From: Mariniflexile sp044335535
GTDB taxonomy: Bacteria > Bacteroidota > Bacteroidia > Flavobacteriales > Flavobacteriaceae
Direction of reading: 5' to 3'
DNA: 64,000 bases
Assembly: GCF_044335535.1 (NCBI RefSeq)
Contig: NZ_JBIQVZ010000001.1
Span: forward strand, 62,001 to 126,000
Shown here: positions 36,505 to 43,930 of the stretch, piece after piece
Layout: each line of letters starts with the position of its first letter
Position numbering within the stretch: the stretch's first letter is position 1
The notes under the pieces: generated by a model
Database searches by the model: none
What the model was told of the DNA's origin: nothing
What the model saw: the letters and a program-made list of their open reading frames with translations, nothing else
Translations under genes and position numbers: made by a program

Positions 36505-38691
36505 TTATCGGGTAAATAAAAGTTCACGATATTTTGTTAGTGGCCAAATTTCATCGTCCACCAATAATTCCAACTTGTCACAGTGTTTACGGATATCATC
36601 GAACAAAGGCCTTACTTGGTAGCAATACGCCAAGGCTTTATCTTCTATATTTTCTATGGTATTGGCTTTTCTGCGCTCATCGGTCATTTTGGTAACGTTC
36701 GCATTGATAGCCTCAATATGGCTTGAAATAACTTGAATTAAATTAATTTGTTCTTGTGATACCTTTTTGTAGTTGTCTTCAAAAATCTCTTTTAAACCTT
36801 TAACATTCTCAATTAGAATATTTTGATACTTAACTGCGGTTGGCACGATATGATTGCGGGCAATGTCACCTAACACACGTCCTTCAATTTGAATGTGCAT
36901 GATGTAGGCTTCCATTTCTATTTCATAACGTGCTTCAGATTCTATTTTACTCATCACATTCATGTCTTCAAATAATGCGATTGATTTTTTTGAAACTTTA
37001 GCTTTTAAAGCTTCTGGTGTATTTTTATTGTTGCTTAAACCACGTTTTTTAGCTTCATCTTCCCATTCTTTTCCATAGCCATTTCCTTCAAACAAAATAG
37101 CTTTTGTAGATTTTATATATTCTCTCAATACATTAAAAACGGCTTCATCTTTCTTTAATTCTTTTTTATCAATTAAAGTATCTACTTCTTTCTTAAAATC
37201 TATTAACTGTTTGGCTACAATAGTATTTAAAACCGTCATTGGATTGCCGCAATTTGCTAAAGACCCAACAGCTCTAAACTCAAATTTATTACCAGTGAAT
37301 GCAAAAGGCGATGTTCGGTTTCTATCAGTATTATCTAGTAAAACATCTGGTATTTTACCAACAACGTTTAGTTTAAGTTCTGTTTTTTCTTCTGGCGAAA
37401 GCTTTCCTTTTGTTACCCCTTCCAGTTCTTCCAAAACCTTGGTTAATTGCTGACCAATAAACACTGAAATAATTGCAGGAGGCGCTTCGTTTGCACCCAA
37501 CCTATGATCATTACTTGCCGATGCTATAGATGCTCTCAACAATGCTTCGTTTTCGTGAACCGCTTTTATAGTATTAATAAAAAAGGTTAAAAATTGGAGA
37601 TTGCTCATCGGGGTTTTTCCTGGTGCTAATAAATTGACACCCGTATCGGTTGAAAGCGACCAATTATTATGCTTACCCGATCCATTAATGCCGGCAAATG
37701 GTTTTTCGTGCAACAACACTTTAAAATTATGACGTGAAGCAACCCTACCCATAATATCCATCAATAACGAATTATGATCTACCGCCAAATTAGCTTCCTC
37801 AAAAATTGGTGCTAATTCAAATTGGTTGGGCGCTACTTCATTATGACGTGTTTTAACAGGAATACCTAATAGCATGCATTCGGTTTCCAGTTCACGCATA
37901 AAATTTAATGCCCTGTTTGGGATAGACCCAAAATAATGGTCGTCTAACTGTTGCCCTTTTGCGGAAGAATGCCCTAACAAGGTTCTTCCTGTTAATATAA
38001 TATCTGGTCTACTGGCCGCTAACATTTTATCGATTAAAAAATATTCCTGCTCCCAACCTAAAGACGAGGTTACCTTCTTTACATTTTTGTCGAAATATTT
38101 ACAGACATCGGTTGCTGCATTATCAACCGCATTTAAGGCTCTTAATAGCGGCGTTTTATAATCTAATGCTTCACCTGTATATGCCACAAATATAGTTGGA
38201 ATACAAAGTGTCGTACCATAAATAAACGCAGGCGATGTAGGATCCCAAGCGGTGTAGCCTCTAGCTTCAAATGTATTTCTAATACCGCCACTTGGAAAAC
38301 TGGAAGCATCAGGTTCTTGTTGCACCAATTGGCTGCCTCCAAATTTTTCAATAGCCATACCATTACCGATGGTTTCAAAAAAGGCATCGTGCTTTTCGGC
38401 AGTTGTTCCCGTTAATGGTTGAAACCAATGTGTGTAATGCGTCACTCCTTTTGATAATGCCCAATCTTTCATGGAAGACGATACTTGATCTGCAATATTT
38501 CTATCAATTTTTTTACCAAATTGAATCGCATTCATAACACCAACAAAAGCATCTTTGGTTAAATATTGACGCATGGTATTCTCGTTAAAAACGTTTTTTC
38601 CAAACAAATCTGAACGACGCTCTTTCTCTTCAACCAAAACAGGTTTATTAGCAAGCGATTCTTTTACAGCATGAAATCTTAAAGTAGACAT
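36505..38691 (-). CDS. glnN: Glutamine synthetase type III
   Basis: A 728-residue GSIII, the large dodecameric form found in Bacteroidota and cyanobacteria. It makes glutamine from glutamate and ammonia. Diagnostic words are FGKNVFNENTMRQYL at the N-terminus, THWFQPLTGTTAEKHDAF, EQEYFLID, NQFELAPIFEEANLAVDHN and GINGSGKHNNWS. It is divergent from a second glutamine synthetase of type II, 262 bases away. Confidence 0.96.
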   Translation of the reverse strand: MSTLRFHAVKESLANKPVLVEEKERRSDLFGKNVFNENTMRQYLTKDAFVGVMNAIQFGKKIDRNIADQVSSSMKDWALSKGVTHYTHWFQPLTGTTAEKHDAFFETIGNGMAIEKFGGSQLVQQEPDASSFPSGGIRNTFEARGYTAWDPTSPAFIYGTTLCIPTIFVAYTGEALDYKTPLLRALNAVDNAATDVCKYFDKNVKKVTSSLGWEQEYFLIDKMLAASRPDIILTGRTLLGHSSAKGQQLDDHYFGSIPNRALNFMRELETECMLLGIPVKTRHNEVAPNQFELAPIFEEANLAVDHNSLLMDIMGRVASRHNFKVLLHEKPFAGINGSGKHNNWSLSTDTGVNLLAPGKTPMSNLQFLTFFINTIKAVHENEALLRASIASASNDHRLGANEAPPAIISVFIGQQLTKVLEELEGVTKGKLSPEEKTELKLNVVGKIPDVLLDNTDRNRTSPFAFTGNKFEFRAVGSLANCGNPMTVLNTIVAKQLIDFKKEVDTLIDKKELKKDEAVFNVLREYIKSTKAILFEGNGYGKEWEDEAKKRGLSNNKNTPEALKAKVSKKSIALFEDMNVMSKIESEARYEIEMEAYIMHIQIEGRVLGDIARNHIVPTAVKYQNILIENVKGLKEIFEDNYKKVSQEQINLIQVISSHIEAINANVTKMTDERRKANTIENIEDKALAYCYQVRPLFDDIRKHCDKLELLVDDEIWPLTKYRELLFTR

Positions 38692-38911
38692 TGGCTCTTA
38701 TTAATTTAAGTTATTGATTTTTTTTACAAAAGTAATAATATCGTAAATATAGCATAAACATATGTTTTTCTTTGTGTTAAGAATTTTTCATTATTTATAT
38801 AAAAAAATATACTTTTTTTAATAGAAGCCTTAAAAAAATAGGGTATAAATAAAAATAACTTAGGTTTTTACTTTAATACCCCCTTGGATATAAAGTATCT
38901 TAATAAAAATA

Positions 38912-38919
38912 TATATTTG
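38912..38919 (+). promoter_or_regulatory. Predicted -7 element of the type II glutamine synthetase
   Basis: TATATTTG matches TAnnTTTG. A possible -33 TTGG lies at 38884-38887, somewhat far at about 24 bases. The start codon is 34 bases downstream. Confidence 0.5.
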
Positions 38920-38953
38920 TTGAAATATTATTAATTTCTCATTTTAAAAAATT

Positions 38954-39976
38954 ATGGCAAAAATTAAATTAGAATACATTTGGTTAGACGGTTATTACCC
39001 AACTCAAAACATGAGAAGTAAAACCAAAGTAGAAGAGCATGAAAACTTTAAAGGAACTCTTGAAGAAATAGGAAACTGGTCTTTTGACGGATCTTCTACA
39101 AGACAAGCAGAAGGTGGATCTTCAGACTGTTTATTAGTGCCTGTAGCAATTTATCCAGATCCAGAGCGTGTGAATGGATATTTAGTAATGACTGAAGTTA
39201 TGAATGCCGATGGAACACCTCACGAATCTAATGGTAGATCTACTATTGATGATGACAATGATGATTTCTGGTTTGGTTTTGAGCAAGAATATTTTATAAT
39301 GGATACAGCAACACAGTTACCACTTGGTTTCCCTGTTGGTGGTTATCCTGCTCCACAAGGCATGTATTACTGTTCTGTTGGTGGAAAAAATACACACGGT
39401 AGGGATTTAGTTGAAGAGCATGCGGATTTATGTATCCAAGCTGGTTTAAATTTTGAAGGAATTAACCAAGAAGTTGCTTGTGGACAATGGGAATTCCAAT
39501 TGTTTGCTAAAGGCGCAAAATTAGCTGGTGATGAATTATGGATTGCTAGATATTTACTAGACAGATTAACTGAAAAATACGGTTTCTATATCGAATACCA
39601 CCCAAAACCACTTGGAAAAGATATGGATTGGAATGGTTCTGGTATGCACGCTAACTTCTCTAATTCTACTTTAAGAACTTGTGGTTCTAAAGAAGTTTAC
39701 GAGAAAATATGTGAAGCGTTCCGTCCTGTTGTAAAAGAACATATTGAAGTTTACGGTGAGTTTAACGACCAACGTTTAACAGGTAAACACGAAACAGCTT
39801 CTATTACTGATTTCTCTTATGGAATTTCTGATAGAGGTGCATCGATTCGTATCCCTTTAATTACTGTAAATAAAGGTTGGAAAGGTTGGTTAGAAGATAG
39901 ACGTCCTGCTTCTAATGGTGATCCATACAAAATTGCAGCTAGAATTGTTAAAACTGTTAAATCTGCAAAGATTTAA
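38954..39976 (+). CDS. glnA: Glutamine synthetase type II (eukaryotic-like)
   Basis: A 340-residue glutamine synthetase of the short GSII type, known from eukaryotes and some bacteria. The beta-grasp domain is at about 1-90 (EYIWLDGY, WSFDGSSTRQAEGGSSD). The catalytic part contains FGFEQEYF, QWEFQLF, DWNGSGMHANFS and the ATP/phosphate segment with DRGASIRIP. No adenylylation-loop Tyr motif of the long GSI type is expected. It is divergent from GSIII and ends at a very strong terminator. Confidence 0.94.
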   Translation: MAKIKLEYIWLDGYYPTQNMRSKTKVEEHENFKGTLEEIGNWSFDGSSTRQAEGGSSDCLLVPVAIYPDPERVNGYLVMTEVMNADGTPHESNGRSTIDDDNDDFWFGFEQEYFIMDTATQLPLGFPVGGYPAPQGMYYCSVGGKNTHGRDLVEEHADLCIQAGLNFEGINQEVACGQWEFQLFAKGAKLAGDELWIARYLLDRLTEKYGFYIEYHPKPLGKDMDWNGSGMHANFSNSTLRTCGSKEVYEKICEAFRPVVKEHIEVYGEFNDQRLTGKHETASITDFSYGISDRGASIRIPLITVNKGWKGWLEDRRPASNGDPYKIAARIVKTVKSAKI

Positions 39977-40000
39977 TTTTAAATACATTTTGTTCATAAT

Positions 40001-40033
40001 AAGAAAGGGTTTGCAAATTGCAAACCCTTTCTT
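40001..40033. terminator. Terminator after glnA with a 16-bp perfect stem
   Basis: AAGAAAGGGTTTGCAA and its exact inverse are separated by a single base. It adjoins the MITE-like element that starts at 40034. Confidence 0.9.
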
Positions 40034-40302
40034 ATTACTAATGCGAATCAAGGGTTGGATTTTAAAGAATGTTAATATTCAACAAGTGTACTTCTGAAAT
40101 TAATAATCCCTACTTTTTTTGTTGGTTTATTCTTTAAACAAAGATTACCCAAATAGTACGACATCGTTTTTTTATAATTAAGAAGAGTCCTATTGAAGTT
40201 AGGAAAATTGGAGTTTGCTAGCTTTAAGGAAATTTAGCCCAATCAGGGTTTAAAACCCTGATTGGGATGACTCTTTTTCAACCCTTGATTCGTATTACGA
40301 AT
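40034..40302. mobile_element. MITE-like element of nested hairpins
   Basis: Terminal inverted repeats of about 26 bases (40034-40059 with 40277-40302, sharing CAACCCTTGATTCG) bound 269 bases without a gene. Inside are TTTAAAGAAT...TTCAACAA pairing with TTGTTGGTTTATTCTTTAAA (about 40060-40085 with 40119-40138), AAGAGTC/GACTCTT, and CCCAATCAGGGTTT/AAACCCTGATTGGG (40233-40263). This could be a miniature transposable element or a multi-stem RNA. It also separates two convergent genes. Confidence 0.6.
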
Positions 40303-40319
40303 TAAGTATAGCTAGTAAA

Positions 40320-41267
40320 TCACTTTCCAGAAGTAAACAGTAAAAACATAAAAATACCATAAACAAAGACCAAAAAGAATCCTTTAGCTCGGTTAATTTC
40401 AAACTTCTTAGGCAAAAGCACTAACGGGAACAACACAAAAGCAAAACCTAACATCCAAAAAATATCACTTGTAAGTATTAATGGTTCTGTAACAGGTATG
40501 GGCTTAATAATAGCTGTTAAACCTAAAACTGAAGCGATATTAAAAATATTGGAACCTATTAAATTACCCAAAGAAATGGCCTTTTCCTGTTTAGCAGCTG
40601 CAATAACAGATGCCGCTAATTCCGGAACACTTGTACCTATAGCTATTAAAGACACCCCTATTACCGCTTCACTAACCCCTATAGACAAAGCAATGGCTTT
40701 AGCTCCTTCTACCAACCACTCACTACCAAAATACAACGACACCGCACCAATGGTCAACCATGTACCTATTTTAAAATTGGAAACCACAGCCAATGTTTCG
40801 TCAACTTCTTCTACAACAGTATCTTTTTTTGTACTTCTTATCAAAATTATCAAAAATAGAACCAAGCCTAAAAAAAGCACAATACCCTCAAAAGCCGAAA
40901 GCACATTGTCGTTTTTAAGAAAATAGTATAGCACGATGGAGAACACCATCATAACTGGCCAATTAAGTCGGTAAAAAGCTTTATCTACAGCAATAGTCCC
41001 TACCATAGCCGTAACGCCTAACACCAAACCTATATTCGCAATATTAGAACCCACCACATTGGTTATGGCGATAGCTGGCGAACCCGACAAAGCTGCTTGT
41101 AGACTTACTAATAATTCGGGGGCTGAAGTTGCAAACGATACCACTGTCATGCCTATTACCATTTTAGATATATTAAACTTAAATGATAAAGCTACCGACG
41201 ACCTAACAAGGAACTCCCCACCTACTACTAATAATGTAAATCCTAAAACAACCCAAACTATACTCAT
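40320..41267 (-). CDS. Calcium/sodium antiporter (CaCA family, YrbG-like)
   Basis: A 315-residue membrane protein of two homologous halves with about ten spans. The alpha-repeats are SFATSAPELLVSLQAAL with GSNIANIGLVLG, and AIGTSVPELAASVIAA with GSNIFNIASVLG; the acidic residue in each helps bind the cation. It exchanges Ca2+ for Na+ or K+. It is a single gene convergent with glnA. Confidence 0.95.
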   Translation of the reverse strand: MSIVWVVLGFTLLVVGGEFLVRSSVALSFKFNISKMVIGMTVVSFATSAPELLVSLQAALSGSPAIAITNVVGSNIANIGLVLGVTAMVGTIAVDKAFYRLNWPVMMVFSIVLYYFLKNDNVLSAFEGIVLFLGLVLFLIILIRSTKKDTVVEEVDETLAVVSNFKIGTWLTIGAVSLYFGSEWLVEGAKAIALSIGVSEAVIGVSLIAIGTSVPELAASVIAAAKQEKAISLGNLIGSNIFNIASVLGLTAIIKPIPVTEPLILTSDIFWMLGFAFVLFPLVLLPKKFEINRAKGFFLVFVYGIFMFLLFTSGK

Positions 41268-41294
41268 TCTATTATTTTTTTTGCGAAGATAAAT

Positions 41295-41333
41295 GAAAGT
41301 TAAAAGTTTGAAGTTAAAAGTTAAAAGTTTTTA
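41295..41333. repeat. AGTTAAAAGTT tandem low-complexity repeat
   Basis: The words AAAGTTAAAAGTTTG and AAGTTAAAAGTTAAAAGTT repeat with an irregular period of about 10-14 bases upstream of the antiporter gene. It may be length-variable. Confidence 0.5.
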
Positions 41334-41389
41334 TCCTAAGCTAAAATTAGGCTTCTGAGCTCTGTTAAACAACAAATGAAAACTTAAAT

Positions 41390-41440
41390 TTTAGTTAAAT
41401 AACTAAATATATAGTTGTATAACTATAAAAATAGTTATAC
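41390..41440 (+). promoter_or_regulatory. Paired BlaI-type operators
   Basis: Two dyads of the form TAGTTANNTAACTA lie in tandem: TTTAGTTA-AA-TAACTAAA (41390-41407) and ATAGTT-GTAT-AACTAT (41411-41426). A half-site ATAGTTATAC follows (41431-41440). They overlap the promoter of the BlaI-family gene, as expected for autorepression by a winged-helix dimer. Confidence 0.7.
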
Positions 41441-41445
41441 GTTTG
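41414..41445 (+). promoter_or_regulatory. Promoter of the blaI-like gene
   Basis: TTG at 41414-41416 (-33 type) and TACGTTTG at 41438-41445 (perfect TAnnTTTG) are 21 bases apart. Transcription should begin near 41450-41453, at the base of the structured leader. Confidence 0.6.
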
Positions 41446-41449
41446 TATT

Positions 41450-41530
41450 GCGTTAGGGGTTGCAGCGGCATCCTTTTTTGCCATTAAAGCAAAAAAGATA
41501 TAGTGAAAAACCCGACCCTTGTGGTAACGC
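41450..41530 (+). ncRNA. Structured leader RNA, Flavo-1-like
   Basis: The outer stem is GCGTTA/TAACGC (41450-41455 with 41525-41530). The next stem is GGGTT/AACCC, and an inner stem TTTTTTGC/GCAAAAAA closes a seven-base loop. Conserved-looking internal-loop strands GCAGCGGCATCC and GATATAGTGAAAA lie between. The layout reminds me of the Flavo-1 RNA family of Bacteroidota, whose function is unknown; I cannot confirm it without a covariance search. It precedes the BlaI-type start codon by 17 bases. Confidence 0.55.
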
Positions 41531-41547
41531 CCTAAAAACACAATTCA

Positions 41548-41907
41548 ATGGAAAAGTTAACAAATAAAGAAGAGGAAATCATGCATATTTTATGGAAGCT
41601 TGAAAATGCTTTTGTAAAAGATGTTTTAGCTGAAATTAAAGATGACAAACCGCATTACAATACCCTTTCAACAATTATTAGAAACTTAGAAGACAAAGGC
41701 TATGTTAGTTATAATGCCTACGGAAAGACCCACCAATACTACCCCATTGTAAGTAAAGAGGACTATAAAAAGCGTTTTATGACGGTGGCTATTGATAACT
41801 ATTTTAATAATTCGTATAAAAATATGGTATCCTTTTTTGCTAAAGAAGAAAAGATTAGCGTTGAAGACTTGAAAGAGATTATTGCTTTAATAGAAAAGGA
41901 CAAATAA
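41548..41907 (+). CDS. BlaI/MecI/CopY family transcriptional repressor
   Basis: A 119-residue winged-helix repressor (KLTNKEEEIMHILWKLENAF, HYNTLSTIIRNLEDKGYVSY). The N-terminal domain binds DNA and the C-terminal helix dimerises. It is inactivated by proteolysis in related systems. Two dyads upstream are its likely operators. The partner M56 sensor starts 3 bases after its stop codon. This family in Bacteroidota is not tied to beta-lactams in every case; the signal is unknown. Confidence 0.94.
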   Translation: MEKLTNKEEEIMHILWKLENAFVKDVLAEIKDDKPHYNTLSTIIRNLEDKGYVSYNAYGKTHQYYPIVSKEDYKKRFMTVAIDNYFNNSYKNMVSFFAKEEKISVEDLKEIIALIEKDK

Positions 41908-41909
41908 TT

Positions 41910-43865
41910 ATGGAATATTTAATAAAAGCCAGTGCTATTATAGCTTTATTTTATATAATTTATAAAATTTTATTACAACGCGAAACCTTTTTTGATCTGA
42001 ATAGATGGTTTTTGTTAATAGGATTAGTTGCTGCCTTTTTACTGCCTTTTATAGTCATACCCATTTATGTAAAGGCGCCCCCTTTAGACTTTTCCGGTTA
42101 TATTTTTGAAACACCTATTGCTCCCGAAAACACAGAAAAACCCTTTAATTTATTAGATTATTTCCCAATAATTTATGGCTTAGGGGTTGTGTCTTTTTCT
42201 ATTCGGTTTATTGTTCAGTTTACATCTTTGGCTTTAGTGTTTATTAAAAACAAAGGTGAAAAAATTGATGGTTATAGATTTATAAAAACAACTAATGTTG
42301 TATCGCCATTTTCGTTTTTTAATTGGATAGTCTATAACCCAATACAATTTAATAAAACAGAGCTTGAACAAATAATTACCCACGAAAAGGTACACGCAAA
42401 ACAAAGCCATTCATTCGATATATTAATAGCGCATATAAGTTGTGCTGTACTTTGGTTTAATCCATTTATCTGGCTATATAACAAAGATTTAAAACAAAAT
42501 TTAGAATTTATAGCCGATGCGGTTACTGCAACCAAAACCGACTGCAAAAAAAGCTATCAATATACTTTACTTAAAACAACCATGCCATCTCATCAAATGG
42601 CTTTAACCAATAATTTTTACACATCATTAATCAAAAAACGAATCGTTATGTTACACAAATCAAAATCAAAAAAAATCAATCAATTTAAGTATGCTTTGGT
42701 TATGCCGCTTCTTGCTGTATTTCTCATGAGTTTTAATACGGAAGAAGTTTATGTTGAGCAGCAAAAACCTTCTACTGAAACTTCAATGGAGAATGATGTG
42801 GTAGAAGTTATTATTTTCAAGGAATTTACTGAAGCCGATTTAGAAAACCTACAAAAAGAACTAAAATACGAAGGTTATATCGCAAAATTTAAGGGCATAA
42901 AGCGTAATAATAAAAATGAAATTACTGCCATTAAAATTGAAGTAACTTCAAAATCTTCAAATGCCAATTATAGCATTGATGGAGATAAACCAATAAGTCC
43001 GATAAAAATAAGCTTGAACAATAATGATATCTCCATTGGTAACGGCAACATGATGAAAGAAAAACATGTGGTTATTATTTCTGATGACGAAGAAGATGAT
43101 GAAGATAAAGTTGTTCATTCTAGACATAAAAAAAGGGTAATTGTAATTTCCTCTGACGACGACGATGATACTATTATAAAAGAAGAAGTTATAATAAAAA
43201 ATGGAGATACAATTAAATACAATAAAAATACAGGTAACGATTTAAAAACTTGGAAGATAACCGTTGGAAAAAATGCCGTTTCAGATACTACAAGTTTTTA
43301 CCCTTCTAATTCTCAGCCTTCTAAAAAAAGAGTTGGTTTAAATTGGGTTTCAGATGAAGACAAAAAGGTTCGTGTTCATACTGAAAGTAAGTCTAAAGTA
43401 AAGATTGTTACATCTGCAGACAAAGAACCTTTATTTATAGTTGATGGCAAAGAAATAACAAAAGAAGAATTTCAAGCGTTAGACCAAAATGACATTGGGA
43501 CAATAACTCTTTTAACAGATACAAGTGCCACTAAAACTTACGGTGACAGAGGTAAAAATGGGGTCTTTATACTTACAACAAAAAAAGAATACAAAATTGA
43601 AATGAACAACGGTAGCGTAGTTAACAAAGCAACCTCAATGAAAGAAGGAAATCTAACTTCTTATGACGGTAGTGCCATTCTCAAAGTAAAAGACGAAGGA
43701 ACCTTAGTATTTATTGATGGTAAGGAAAAAACTTTAAAAGAAGCAGAACGGCTATCCCCAGAAAATATAGAAACTATGAATGTACTCAAAGGAAAAGAAG
43801 TCATTAAAAAATTCGGAGAAAAAGCAAAAAATGGCGTTATTGAAATAACGACTAAAAAGAAGTGA
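41910..43865 (+). CDS. BlaR1/MecR1-type M56 membrane peptidase with plug-like tail
   Basis: A 651-residue sensor. It has four membrane spans (about residues 5-20, 33-52, 90-110, 270-285). The M56 zinc motif HEKVH lies at about 160-164 in the loop between spans 3 and 4. After the last span comes an extracytoplasmic region of about 360 residues rather than a penicillin-binding domain. It includes an acidic, basic-flanked stretch (about 390-430) and two repeats like TonB-receptor plug domains (IVDGKEITKEEF...GVFILTTKK and VFIDGKEKTLKEA...GVIEITTKKK). It probably senses an envelope signal and cleaves or releases the BlaI-type repressor. Confidence 0.9.
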   Translation: MEYLIKASAIIALFYIIYKILLQRETFFDLNRWFLLIGLVAAFLLPFIVIPIYVKAPPLDFSGYIFETPIAPENTEKPFNLLDYFPIIYGLGVVSFSIRFIVQFTSLALVFIKNKGEKIDGYRFIKTTNVVSPFSFFNWIVYNPIQFNKTELEQIITHEKVHAKQSHSFDILIAHISCAVLWFNPFIWLYNKDLKQNLEFIADAVTATKTDCKKSYQYTLLKTTMPSHQMALTNNFYTSLIKKRIVMLHKSKSKKINQFKYALVMPLLAVFLMSFNTEEVYVEQQKPSTETSMENDVVEVIIFKEFTEADLENLQKELKYEGYIAKFKGIKRNNKNEITAIKIEVTSKSSNANYSIDGDKPISPIKISLNNNDISIGNGNMMKEKHVVIISDDEEDDEDKVVHSRHKKRVIVISSDDDDDTIIKEEVIIKNGDTIKYNKNTGNDLKTWKITVGKNAVSDTTSFYPSNSQPSKKRVGLNWVSDEDKKVRVHTESKSKVKIVTSADKEPLFIVDGKEITKEEFQALDQNDIGTITLLTDTSATKTYGDRGKNGVFILTTKKEYKIEMNNGSVVNKATSMKEGNLTSYDGSAILKVKDEGTLVFIDGKEKTLKEAERLSPENIETMNVLKGKEVIKKFGEKAKNGVIEITTKKK

Positions 43866-43880
43866 TTTCCTTTTAGAATA

Positions 43881-43917
43881 TAAGACCTCACAGGTTTCAA
43901 AAACCTGTGAGGTCTTA
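43881..43917. terminator. Strong bidirectional terminator
   Basis: TAAGACCTCACAGGTTT and its exact inverse form a 17-bp stem with a three-base loop. It separates the convergent M56 and endonuclease genes. The words are of a hairpin type common in Bacteroidota genomes. Confidence 0.9.
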
Positions 43918-43930
43918 TAGGTTTACAACA

